64,000 bases of DNA, from contig OY282609.1 in assembly GCA_958298945.1 (NCBI GenBank), positions 36,305,212 through 36,369,211 on the forward strand, given 5' to 3'. The position numbers and the translations under genes are program-made. This DNA comes from Atherix ibis (taxonomy: Eukaryota; Arthropoda; Insecta; Diptera; Athericidae). Positions 37,032 to 48,300 of the stretch are shown one piece after another. Every line of letters begins with the position of its first letter. Position 1 is the stretch's first letter. Below the pieces are notes generated by a model. The model ran no database searches. It was not told the DNA's origin and worked only from the letters and a program-made list of their open reading frames with translations.

Positions 37032-37554
37032 CTCTTCCATAGCCTTGTGTATGTTTGGCAAAACTATTGACAACAGCGTCGACAGCTTCTTTTAGTACCT
37101 GCTTGGCACGTGCATCTGGAGCTGTTCCACCTGTTGTGTTGGCAGCGGATGGTGGTAGAGGTGCTTGAATTTTTCCATTAGCTCTGCCAGTTACACCACC
37201 ACTACCATTATTCGCTTTTTTTGCATTTACACTAACTCCAACTGCTGATTGTTGCTGTTCAACTTCTTGTTGGCTCTGTTGTTGTTGTTGCGATTGAGTT
37301 TGTTGCTGTTGTTGATTGCTTCCAACAATAGTACCATTACTCACTATTGTATTATTATTATTATTATTACTATTATTATTAGTATTGCTATTAGTTGTAC
37401 TGTGATTGTTACTATTTTTACTATTGTTAACTTTGCTATTCGGTCCCACCACATTGGGTCCAGATGCGTTAACCGATGACACTAAATCACTCGCTGTCTT
37501 ATGATTCATTATTGAACCGGGTGTCTGCGTTTGTTGCATTGTTTTTAATGGCAT
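37032..37554 (-). CDS. lft: lowfat (LIX1 family), N-terminal coding exon
   Basis: In flies Lowfat is a cytoplasmic protein that binds the intracellular tails of the Fat and Dachsous cadherins and affects their levels. The exon encodes 174 whole residues. Residues 1-42 start MPLKTMQQTQTPGSIMNHKT. A Asn-rich stretch covers about 43-68, and a Gln-rich one about 80-102. A linker follows, then the conserved tail KQVLKEAVDAVVNSFAKHTQ and GYGR (151-174), which I recognise as the run-up to the LIX1 domain. The exon ends at 37032 with AG|GTTAGT. The leftover G starts a Val codon if spliced to a T, matching the GYGRV continuation I recall for this family. An in-frame TAG sits two codons upstream of the ATG at 37554. 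The ATG at 37539 (MQQTQ) has a better fly start context and may be the real start. The LIX1 domain itself is not in this exon. Confidence 0.82.
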
Positions 37555-37576
37555 ATCCTACGGTGTTACCACAAAA
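37555..37576 (-). promoter_or_regulatory. lft: lft 5' UTR remainder with candidate splice acceptor
   Basis: On the minus strand TTGAATTGCAG ends at 37577, 22 nt before the ATG, and could be a 3' splice site. The upstream pyrimidine tract is weak, so the call is tentative. If correct, the first lft exon is non-coding and lies at higher coordinates. Confidence 0.35.
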
Positions 37577-38149
37577 CTGCAATTCAAAATATTGTTTTTC
37601 TTTGCACAAATATGGCGCACACGTTATTTTCTATTTGAAATTATTAGTAAATCAAACTAAACACAAATAACCGTATATTTAAAATTTTCTAGACAAACAA
37701 TCCACTAAATTACCGTTTTGACTTCTCTTTACTAAAATTTCCAATTTATGGATTGATTAAAATCGTTTAAAATTTTTTTTTTCTTCTATTAATTTTATAT
37801 ATATTTTATTTATTCTTTCAATTCTACATTTATCAAATAGAAAAACAAATGAATACACATAAAAGTTGATTTGTTAAACTTTTTTTTTTTTTTTTTTGAT
37901 AACTAACAATATTAAAAATTCCAAAATTTATAAACATATATACGAAAAAAATAATAATAAAAAAATAAATATACTTATATATATATATATATATATATAT
38001 TAATATGTATGCATATATACATATATATGAGCTAAGATAAAATAGAACGAAAAAAAATTGTTAACGAATAAAGCTATAATACCGCGGTAAAATTGATATC
38101 ATTCGATTGATTGGACATGGATCTATCACTGATTTTAATTTTGTGGGTA
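37577..38149. other. AT-rich flank of the lft exon with (AT)n microsatellite
   Basis: This is A/T-rich with poly-T runs. A (TA)n microsatellite covers about 37976-38000. No coding features were seen. Confidence 0.5.
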
Positions 38150-38780
38150 ATTAATGTGTTGTTGATGGCGATGGATATGATGGCGAATGATTCGGTATTG
38201 ATGGTGTTGGCGACACGAACGGTTACAGTGACTTTTATTGTGAGTCTTTGACTGAAACTGACACTGTAGCAGGCACTGATGCTGGTGCGGATTTTGATAC
38301 TGACACTGATACTGGATTCTTAAACCTAGATGAATCTGGCTCTGGAGTGAAGACTTGATACTTGAACGATGACACAGACTGGAATTGGCTGTGCTTATGA
38401 TAATGACAAAGATGTTGGCAACGTTGATGATGATGATGTTGATGTTGGTGCGATTGTTGATGCTGTTGTTGATGTTGTCGATGTTGACAACAGTGCGATT
38501 GATAGCAATATTGTAAGTAATGTCGATAGTAATGGTTATAACGATGGTGCGGTTGATAATGACGCATACACTTATGTGAATAACACATGTCAACGATACC
38601 GAACATAAACTATAAGATTCAAAGCAGCCACTTTTGAGGCGGTAACGCGATGATAACGACGATTATATGAAAAACGATGAAGATATCTTTTAGAAGGATG
38701 GAATATTAACCAAGATGACGATGACGATGACGACGACCGCATCTGTTTCTGTTTCGACTATAAAGATGACGACCAATCAT
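38150..38780. repeat. GAT/GTT/GAC triplet-rich island, open on both strands
   Basis: This is imperfect trinucleotide repetition (GATGATGATGATGTTGATGT near 38423-38445, and GATGAC runs near 38709-38741). It leaves long frames open on both strands: Asp/Val-rich on plus (38369-38608), and His/Gln-rich or Ile/Asn-rich on minus (38135-38606). Neither has a recognisable domain or a better claim. Triplet-rich tracts like this are common in fly untranslated leaders. It lies 0.6-1.2 kb upstream of the lft coding exon on the minus strand, so a 5' UTR exon is conceivable. Confidence 0.5.
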
Positions 38781-40600
38781 TTCCTGTTTCTGTAAAAAAA
38801 TACAAAAATCAAAATTAAAAATTTCCTTTTTACATAAATAGGTGAAGAAAAAAATAGGGAAACAAAAAACTATCATTATCATTAAATAAAATAAAATCAA
38901 GATAAAAAACGTTAGCATTATCAATCTTTGAAGTTGCAACAACAACACAACATAAGAAATAGAAAAAAAGGCAGTAAAATTTTTGAAATTAACAAAACAA
39001 AACATTAGATTTGAAAAAACTCCACTCCAATCGATTCATAGATTCCAATATATAGATATGTATATGATATATAAACAGAAATGTATAAATTCATATAGCG
39101 TAAGAAATTGACGACTGTATCAGATGCTGTGTAAAGAAGTGTATTATATTCACAAATGGATGAGTGTGTGAATGAAGTTTCAGAGTTCAAAGGAAGGCGT
39201 TTCAGTTAGTCTGAGATGAGTTTGTGCAAATGGAATGCAAAAAGTCTAAAAGAAGTCTACACTATTATTTTTATGCAAATTCTTAATTTACTTAAACGAT
39301 GGGAACTGATATTTTTTTCTTAGATTAGTGTAGTGGTTAGTCAGTTTTGTCATGTTGTGCCCGTCTGACAAGCTTCAACAAATTAAATTATTGTAGCTAC
39401 GATCAAATGGAAATTGTTCAGTTCACCCTACTATGACTTCGTTATTCATTATTAATTTTCTGCCATTAAATAAAATATTATTACAATTATTATTATGTAC
39501 GTAATAGGTTTCCATTTAGCACATATACTATCATCATATTTAGCAATAGAGGATTTTATTTAAACATCCTGTGTTAGCGTGGTTTTTTTGGCTCTGGGGT
39601 GTTTGTGTTCTACTTGGATTGCTAGATTGTCTTTTTTTAATTTTTATAAAATATCCATATTAATTTGAAATATTATTGCAATTAAGTTACATTCATGATT
39701 ATTTATATCAATAAAGATTATTTAAAAATATAAATTAACATTTTTCAAAATTTATTTTCATAATATAGAAATTTGTTCTTTAAGAAAAAATCCATGATAA
39801 ATTGTTGAAGAATTCCATATTGACTTTTTAAACCTGTTATTTTTTTGAAAATAATTTTGTAATGTTATTAAATATAAATATTTTTTTTATATATATTAAA
39901 TAAGTATGTGGATATGTATGTACTCGTACTTATTTTAAAAACTTTAATGAAATTAAGTGTATAAGCATCTAACTCAATAAGGAATTCTTTCATAAAAATA
40001 ATTTTATAGTTCGAAAATACATAATAATTTCTCCTATTATTTAAAAAAAATATAGAATATGTTTTTATATCATTACTGTATACTAAAATAAGTAGAATAA
40101 TGTTTATATTCTATCTGTAACTGTATAGATAACAATTTAGGTTGTAAATAAAAGCTTGTGGAACAATGTCGTGCTCGAGTACAATCTGAGATGTACAGTG
40201 CATATATCATTACACTAACAAGGCAGAAAAGTTTATGCTATAGAAACAAATAAGGGACTTTTTGCAATTTATATAAATTACTCTTATTGCTTACAATTTT
40301 GTACTTTTCTAATACTATCTAAAACATTCGAACTGATGATGAATATATTTTCACCTTAATTCATCAATTTATAATATTTTTCGTATTTCATTTTACAGTT
40401 TTCATAATTATCAGATAAGATATATTTGTACTCTATTGCATAAGAGTGAATTTATTAACAAAACATTCTCGTTAAAGATATTCAAAAAAGATGTTTTGTC
40501 CTTTGTTAAATAAGTTCTTTTTAATATGCAGTATAGTAAAATTTTTGGCACTATGCAAGCACTGTGGGAACTTATCTTTCATTTGAACTGCGCATGCATT
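38781..40600. other. AT-rich non-coding stretch, no gene seen
   Basis: No supported gene, transposon or RNA; it is ordinary A/T-rich sequence. Confidence 0.5.
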
Positions 40601-40637
40601 ACAGAATGATTGACATCAATGATAATGTCTCTGGTGA

Positions 40638-40997
40638 TCGAGTAAAGGATGGAGATTACAAACATCTAACAGTTTGAATGCTTGTTCGGATTGTCCCACG
40701 CCTTGGTGGGAACTGAATAAAAAGTGCCCCGAAATTGAATCAATCTCAAGTGCCTGCCTGGACAATACAACCCATGTGAGTGGTGATTTTTGGCATCTAA
40801 AAGTGTCCATTCTGATAGCGGTCGAGCCACTTTTATCTAATGTAGCGGTTCGTCACCAAAGCTACCACCATCAACATCACCATCACCATCAACATCACGA
40901 TCCCATAACAAGCACCATGACCACACCACCGGTAACAACATTGATTGCGAAAGCCTCTGCAACAATCGATAACACAACAGGAGGCTGGTGTAGTTAG
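40638..40997 (+). CDS. unidentified 119-codon open frame with His-rich repeat (candidate exon)
   Basis: This frame is open from just after a TGA (40635-40637) to TAG at 40995-40997, in a GC-richer island. The first part has good residue diversity: CSDCPTPWWELNKKCPEIES, then a SACLDNTTHVSGDFWHLKVS segment. It then enters a CAT/CAC triplet tract (HHQHHHHHQHH, about residues 77-87) and a Thr-rich tail. There is no early in-frame ATG, so it could only be an internal or terminal exon, and no strong acceptor is visible. Minus-strand frames across the same bases (40616-40810, 40833-41081) are also open. I do not recognise a family, and a non-coding leader on the minus strand explains it equally well. 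Confidence 0.2.
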   Translation, partial: SSKGWRLQTSNSLNACSDCPTPWWELNKKCPEIESISSACLDNTTHVSGDFWHLKVSILIAVEPLLSNVAVRHQSYHHQHHHHHQHHDPITSTMTTPPVTTLIAKASATIDNTTGGWCS

Positions 40998-41082
40998 TGT
41001 GGGTATTATTGGACAGCAGAAGTAAATTTGAAGAAGTTCAAAAACCCGAAAATGTGCAACCGCATTTCTTGTTGGATTCACT

Positions 41083-41429
41083 TCTCTGCCGCAGTGCTAG
41101 GCTAGGGCGGGGTACCTCTGTTTTTTTTTTTGTCCATCCACCTTTCCTTCGTCCCTTTTATTTGTACGCTCCCTTTGTCTTTCGATATTTCTGGTCCTCT
41201 TTTTAATTTTGGTCATTTCAGTTTGTGCTCTTCTACCTGTGCTTAAACTATTGTGCGTACCTGTTACCATCGCGTTGGACACTACTGCTGGCACTGATTT
41301 CCTTCTTATGTTGCGATATACACAAGATGAAGAAAAATTGTCGAATTTCTTTGCTTTAATATTATCGTACTTTATAAATTTTGTTGCGCTTTTCATACAT
41401 AAATTTATTTTTGATCTCTTTCTGTCCAT
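41083..41429 (-). CDS. unidentified small basic open frame
   Basis: From an ATG at about 41411, in a good fly context (TAAAATGG), this minus-strand frame reads MDRKRSKINLCMKSATKFIK. It continues to a very basic C-terminus (KRTRNIERQRERTNKRDEGK) and stops near 41097. There are no domain motifs. The minus strand here is A/G-rich, which by itself favours Lys/Arg/Glu codons. It lies in the same island as 40638-40997, 3.5 kb upstream of the lft coding exon on the same strand. It may simply be an upstream frame inside a leader exon. Donor-like GAG|GTACCC lies near its end. Confidence 0.18.
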
Positions 41430-44113
41430 TTTACTAACAACCTACCTCTCGAATCCCTCTCAACAAATGTTTGTTATTTTGTTTTTTTGTTTTTTTTGTT
41501 TTTTTGCATATAGTTTTTTTTACTATTAATACTTTTTTCATTGATCTCATTTTTTCTCTGAGTCACATTTTATTATTCTATTTGGTTCAGTGCTTTTCGT
41601 CATTTTATCATGTGAATATTTTCTACAGTACAGACTTTCTCATTTGATGATTTTCAGCGCGCATCTTTAAAAAATGCATCCATCCACTACTAAGTTGATA
41701 CTGAAGTCGAAAGAATTTTTGTGTATGTTCTTTCAAATAATTTTTTTTATTTTATTTTTCCCGATTTCCTCTTGCTTTCAAATAGTTTTTTTTGGCATTT
41801 TTTTCATTTCATTTTATTCCATTTTGATCGCTTTAATTTTGCGCTTATTTTCTACTTGTATTGCTAAGCACATTTATTGATGATTTTCTTAAAGTAGAAT
41901 CTGACTGTTTCCTACCACGTCTATAATAAACCACAGTGTGGTACCGCCTCTGTTTCTTTTGCATTATCCCAAAAGCCTTGATTGTCGTCGAGTGAACTTG
42001 GTCCGGTGGTGGACCCGATTAAGTTCAAACATCATATACGATGCCCTGTATATTTGATGATATACTATGTGCTTACCGACTGTAAGAGGTTAGATATATT
42101 AGTATTCTGAATGGATAGCAATGACTGAAAACGAGAATCGCGTATCAAAATTGTGGGAAAATCTTTGATAAAAATTTATTGACTTAAGTTAAATCCTCTT
42201 AAATAAATATCTACTCATGATCGCCAATATTTAAAAGTGAGTTAGTAAGGGTATGCACCAATTAATGCATTCGTGGGAGAATTCAATTAAGTAGTTATCC
42301 TTTTTTTCGATTTAAATTTTTCTTTCTTTCAATTTCTTTTTTTTTTGTTTTATTTCTTAGCGACTCTTTAATAACAAAAACATTTTTTTTGTACTAATTA
42401 ACTATTTGTGTTTATTTAAATAGTATTAAAATTTGTCAAAATTTATAAAATTGCATTTTTACTTATATACCGTAAAAATTTTATGAGAATAGTAAAGAAT
42501 TGTAGATAAATTAAATAAATTTGATAGTTTAATATATAGTATATGTAAATAAAATATTACACATTTTTTTAAGTTTGAATTATTCATATTATGTTATGTC
42601 ACTATAATACATCCAAATTCATTTGTTTGCTTTACATTTGCATTTGTGAAATAAAAACCGTATAAAATGACGTTTTCATTTTCCATTAATATTTGTAACC
42701 AACAGATAAGCTTGTCTAAAATTTATACTGAATCAAAACCAACAGATTCAATTTTGAAATCATTTTTTATTTTTATTTTTATTTGCATCACTTTACTAAC
42801 TACTTGATAACCTGATAACTAAAGAATAATAGTATGTCAGAGTTATTTCTATAATTAAATAATTTCAATAAATCACATTTATTATTGATTGCGATAACAA
42901 TGCAACTTAAAAGAATTCGAAGAATAAGTTATGTCACAGATTTTAGATATAGAAAGAAACTCTTTAATGAATTAAAAATAGAAATTTAAAAAAAGCGCGT
43001 ATGCCTAATGGGGTTTTTTTTATGGAGAACGGAACAAATAATTTAATATATTAGCTATTTTTATAAAACGTTGTGTAGTATTTCCATTTTGTATAGTTTC
43101 ATGTTTATGATCGACATGTTTACAAAAGGCACCTACAGCAAAGTTCATAACCCTTGAGTGCATACTGCCCGGTTAGACTATCTAGTTTAAACCTAACCGA
43201 AAGGAATGCTATTGTGCATGAAATGTTTTTAGCAACCAAAAGCAAGCTTAATAGGCATGCGAATAGTGTGATTGGTAACTGGTGAGGCACGAATGAATCA
43301 ACTTAAAAATACAATGCCCTCAGTCATAACATAACAGCAATATATCCGTCAAATAGAAGATACGACATGCTCAGGTACAAAAGGAATATGGAAAATCTTG
43401 AAAATAATAAAAATCAAACCCTTTATGCCAATCATTAAATGCAGTTTAATGCGTTCAAACACCCAGCTAGTCACTGGATCACATGGCGTTTTATGGGTTT
43501 GTTTTTCTGTGGTTTTCCTTTGAGAATAATAATAATGCATCAACTAAATTTAGTATAGTAGTAATGTGAAAAAAGCTTCGTATTCTATATGGATTGATGT
43601 GTTTTTGAGCTACTTCATGTATTCCTTAAAATGAGTCGCAGTTATAAGGTGCGGGCACAGCCAGTGTTTTAGACAAGAATGCCACTCAAGTCAAGTGGTT
43701 ATAATCTGGAATTCTGTTGTGAATATACTAACACTAGAGACTACCAGATCTATTAAAAGATGAATGGTAGACACTATACTTACTATACACTTATATTAAC
43801 ATAACCGCTATTCAAAATATATCACCAAAACCACTGCTAAAAACTATGATGGTTGATTTAGTGGCTTTCGAAAGTTTTTTTTTAACGTGAAAAAAGATAT
43901 TGGTCATAAAAGTTACTAAACGTCACCATGTAGATGAGGAATGTCTAAAGTCAAAATGACTTTCCCTAGGGATGTTAGGAAAATTTTCATTCTTCCACGG
44001 ATTAAATGCATTTATTTTTAAAAGCATTTAGACATTTCCAGCTAGAATCAAAAGCAACATGATGAATGATATATTTCTATATATTACTCATAATTTCATT
44101 ATTTTGCCATCAA
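41430..44113. other. T-rich then AT-rich non-coding stretch
   Basis: 41430-41880 is strongly T-rich on plus (repeated TTTTTTTG runs), producing Phe-rich chance frames. 41930-42060 is a short GC-richer patch without a recognisable product. The rest is A/T-rich. Confidence 0.45.
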
Positions 44114-44115
44114 TA

Positions 44116-45340
44116 CAAGGTCTGTTCCAAAAGTATCGCGAATTTTGTGTCTTTCAAAAATTATTTATTTATTCATGAAAATCTATTTTGTCCCCTTCAA
44201 AGTAATCCCTACCAGATATTATACACTTGTGCCAACGTTTTTTCCAATCCTAGAAGCACTTCTAAAAATCATTTCTTGTGATCTTGTTCAGTTCCTCCTT
44301 CGATTTCGTATTTATCTCTTCACTCGTAGCGTAGCGTCGTCCTTTCATGGGGCTCTTCAGTTTCGGGAACAAGAAAAAGTAACAGGGGGGCAGATCTGGG
44401 GAATACGGTAGATGCGGCATTATTAGTGTGTTGTTTTTGGCACAAAAAATTCGCGCACAAGCAACGATGCGTGAGCAGGGGCGTTATCATGGTGCAAAAG
44501 GCAATTTTTGTTCTCCCACAAATCCGGGCGTTTATGGCGGATTGCTTCACGTAACTTGCGCATAACTTGCAGGTAATATTCCTTATTGACCGTTCTATCC
44601 TATGGCAAGAACTCATGATGCACTACGCCCCTGCAATCGAAGAAAACTGTAAGCAAAACCTTCATATTCGACCGAAAATGGCACGCTTTTTTCGGTCTTG
44701 GCTCGTGCGGCAGCTTCCATTGGGATGATTGAGCTTTTGTTTCCACATCATAACCATAAACCCATGATTCGTCACCAGTTATGACTCTCTGGAGCAAATT
44801 TGGATCGTCGCGAACAGAGTCCAACAGCTCCTTAGCAATGTTAATGCGATGCTGTTTTTGGTCGAAATTGAGCAATTTTGGTACAAATTTCGGGGCGACC
44901 CGTCTCATGGCCAAATCATTGGTAAAAATCGAATGGCACGCGCCGAAAGATATGTTTAAGTACTCAGCAACTGCTCTAATGGTGATTTGACGATTGTTCA
45001 ATACTATTTTCTTCACTTCATCAATGTTTTCGTCTGTTGTTGACGTGCTCGGGCGTCGATAAATAGACCACCGATAAACGTTGCTTCGGTCCAAGGTAGC
45101 TTCACCATATGCCACAGTCAACATTCGGAATGCGTCCGGGCAATTAATTTTGTTTTTCACACAAAATTTGATACAGATTCTTTGATCCATTTATTGAAAT
45201 GGGCAAAAATCGAAGACGAGCCAAAACACGTGCAAGCAAAGCAGCTGTCAAAAATTAACTGAACATTCAAAATGGCCGAACTTGTCGGTATAAGTGAGAG
45301 ACATGAGTACCAACATAACGCCACCAAAATCAAAAATCGA
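44116..45340 (-). mobile_element. mariner, copy 4 (same lineage as copy 3)
   Basis: The left tip at 44116, CAAGGTCTGTTCCAAAAGTA, follows a TA (44114-44115) and matches the tip of copy 3. The minus-strand transposase fills 44169-45190, and the leader AGCAGCTGTCAAAAATTAAC lies at about 45238-45257. A matching right TIR was not found. The right end is set approximately where the leader-like sequence fades; a weak TACTCGTA-containing end near 45409 is possible. The right end is therefore decayed or truncated. Confidence 0.85.
44169..45190 (-). pseudogene. mariner transposase pseudogene with N-terminal domain
   Basis: The ATG at 45190 begins MDQRICIKFCVKNKINCPDA. The first DNA-binding domain reads to NVYRW and then jumps to YRRPSTSTTDENIDEV. 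An acidic linker of about 15-20 codons seen in relatives is missing, in frame. The second HTH (ITIRAVAEYLNISFGACHSI) and VPKLLNFDQKQHRIN follow. The catalytic blocks are ITGDESWVYGYD (first Asp) and LLHHDNAPAHASL (second Asp). The third block reads PYSPDLPPCYFFLFPKL, with Tyr instead of the catalytic Asp. A TAG at 44600-44602 replaces a Gln codon after HHEFLP. A small insertion shifts the frame near 44440, and further stops lie near 44270. It is inactive several times over. Confidence 0.88.
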
Positions 45341-48300
45341 ATATAAAAGTCAACAAAAATTAAAATAAAAAATAATAAAAATCATAGTAAACAAGATCTT
45401 TTATACTCGTAGTACTTTTTTTTAAAATGCAATTTTTTAATTTTCAACGATGATATAATTAATGTGACTTTACTAGTTAGTTGATTATATTTGAATATTA
45501 ACAATTAGTGAAATTCCTTATAAAATCTTTAAAATTGGATCATAACTAACTTCAAAAACAAATTAAAGTTAAATGATTATCTGATGAGTTAATAATTAGT
45601 CAACGTAGGATATCTACTGTTAAATATGCGGGAAGAAATCGGAAAGAAGAAAAAATAGAGAATGCAGGATGATATAAGGAAATACTGGAAAGAAATTGCT
45701 GAAACGTAGTCCATATTGTAACAAAATATATTGAATTTTAACTTAGTATTTTAAACATTTTTATTAAGGTTTATGAATTGTATTTTAAGTAAAATTCAAA
45801 AATATCAATGCTTGCAATTATTGTAACAACGAAAACATATTGTCAAAAGATATTATTAAAAAAAGGTTTTTCTTAGATGAATAATAAAATTTTTAACTTT
45901 TAAATTTAATTGAATAAGAATATGTTATAAATTTTAAACAAGGTAAATATAAATGGCAAGAAAAATTTAATTAAATTAAATAGGACAGAATCGTGATGGT
46001 TTTTATGTAATTACATATACACATAAGTAAATAGAGCAGCAATAGTCCTAGGCTGGTAAGAAAATCATCAAATGCATTATATTTTTGTTTTTGACTAAAT
46101 ATAAAAAATACTTTATGCATTTTTGCAGAATTGGCAGTTGCATGTATTTAACCAGTAGTCCTAATTACATCTTAAAATATGTAAATTTAAAAGTATAGTT
46201 TTCTTTTAATAAAAAATAATAAAAAAATAGATTAATTTGCAAAAATTTTGAAAAAAAATCTTATCTATCGATCATTTGTAATATTTACTTGTATTTAAAA
46301 ATAATACATTAAATTGTGTTGATGGGAACTTTTGCGTTGGTTTTTTCTTCTTGTTTTTTAATTAAGAGAACAAAAAATCTAACTAATAAAACACTTTATG
46401 AAGCGAACCATTAATTTGTTTATTTTTTGTTTTTATTTTATAAATAAACAATCGAATTGTCGACATCAAATTTTGGGTTTTTTTCTTTGCTTTGAAAGGT
46501 CACTACTCCATCGACAAAATTAGCTCTTTCTGTACGAAAATGGTATTTGATCTGAGATCATTTCATTTCAGTTTTGATTGTATGTAAGTGTGCTGCTACG
46601 AGTCATTGATGTAAGCTTTTGAGTTTTTTTTTGTTGAAAAAACAATTTGGGATTCTTCATATTTCTGCTTTTTCATAAAAATTTTTGGCGAAAAAGTTCA
46701 AAGAACTCTTTATCGTCGTCAATGGAAGAGATAAATTAAGAGAATCGAAGAAAGATAGACACAGCTAAAGAGCAGGACGGACGACATTTATAAATAATTT
46801 TTGTGAGCAATTTTTTTTATTACGTTGCTGATTGGTCTGTTACTACGATATTTTCTTCCATGAAACATTCAATTTTATTTATTTATTATTTTATTAATTT
46901 GCACATTATCCGATCTTTTTTTTTCTTCCAAATTTATAATATAATATTTCTCTTCTGCAATCATTTTTTTTATTAAATTTTTTTCATTCAACAATTTTTA
47001 AATTATGACAACAATATATAATTTTATTGTCTTATACATCAGTGGGGTTTTTATTGTTAAATACAGCTAAAGTGAGAAAGTGAGTAAGTCTAACACAGAG
47101 AGACGTAGCAAGCGAGACGGAAAGAGAGAGATAGAGTAAGAGTAGAAAATGTAAGAGGTAAGGGTGACTGAAAACCATAAATGTCTAAATAAATGATAAA
47201 ATTTCTTATTGGAAACGCTACCTTTTTGAATATATTTTACGCTCTTTAGAAATATATTTATTGTTGAAATTCAAATCTTTATCATGGTCGGTGCTAATAA
47301 TAGTTTGGTATTTTTTTATATGACCTTCAAAAATACGAATGCTTTAAGTGAATAAGAATGCCTCTCTTTCGTTAGACAGTTAATGGTAAGAAAAAATGAA
47401 AAAAATCTACTAGTAAATATTTGAAGGCGTGCAGGTGTAATGACATAAGGCTAATAATGATTTAAGGTGAGATAAATAAAATTCGAATGAATTTATTAGC
47501 CAAGATCTTAAATTTAGATATTCATACATGCACAAAGTTTCTAATAAATGCAAACAGTTTGTATTTAGATCAATATTATATTCCTCCCTTACTAATATAA
47601 AATTCTTTTTTTTTACATCAATTATTAATGATATAATGAATAAAACATTTATGAATTTTTAAAATATGGTATAAGAAAAATTATAAACATTTAATTGTTT
47701 TTATTTTTATTTCACAATCAGTTATGTGGGAGTTGATACCGGTTTTCATAGTGATAATTTTTTGGTCAAACAAGCGAAAACTTTACAAAAAATATAAAAA
47801 TCACTTTACGATTTTTTAATATATTTTGACAAGATTCTTAAATTATTTTATGCTAAATAAGTCGTCTTATAGGAAAATTTAGAATATATTAGCCACTGCA
47901 TCGTTGTTGTGAATAGAATATTTAATATTAAATCAATATTTTGGTTATTGTTGTGTTTATTTGGGGTAAAAATTAAGAAATGATGTACTAAAAAGGGAAT
48001 TATTAGAATTTAATCCATTTGAATATAATAAACTCCACCTTAATAATGGGATTTGGTTCTACTTGAGACAATTGTCCAAAAGATGCTTTAGGCTACTTCG
48101 TAACAAAAACTTCAGTAGCTTCTGCTTTCAGAAACATTAGTTTTCATATAATAAGAGCTTTTTATTTGTAATTACAATATTAGGTATAATATTTCCTTCA
48201 TAAATATAATTAAAGTTTACAAGTTTAAATATAGACACAATTCAAGTATAATACTGTACGTTTAATTTTTTATTGAAAATTACTTTTTTTTGTGAAAATT

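Noticed and set aside
37249..37479. Plus-strand Leu/Ile-rich frame opposite the lft exon
   Set aside because: It is the antisense of CAA and AAT repeats, with no independent coding evidence.
41209..41529. Plus-strand hydrophobic frame of 106 codons
   Set aside because: Its Phe/Leu/Ile content follows from the T-rich composition. It shows no signal or domain pattern beyond that, and the minus frame is equally open.
45400..45412. TATACTCGTAG as the right TIR of mariner copy 4
   Set aside because: Only the outer few bases resemble CGAGG, and ACTCGTA is common throughout the window, so it was not accepted as the element end.
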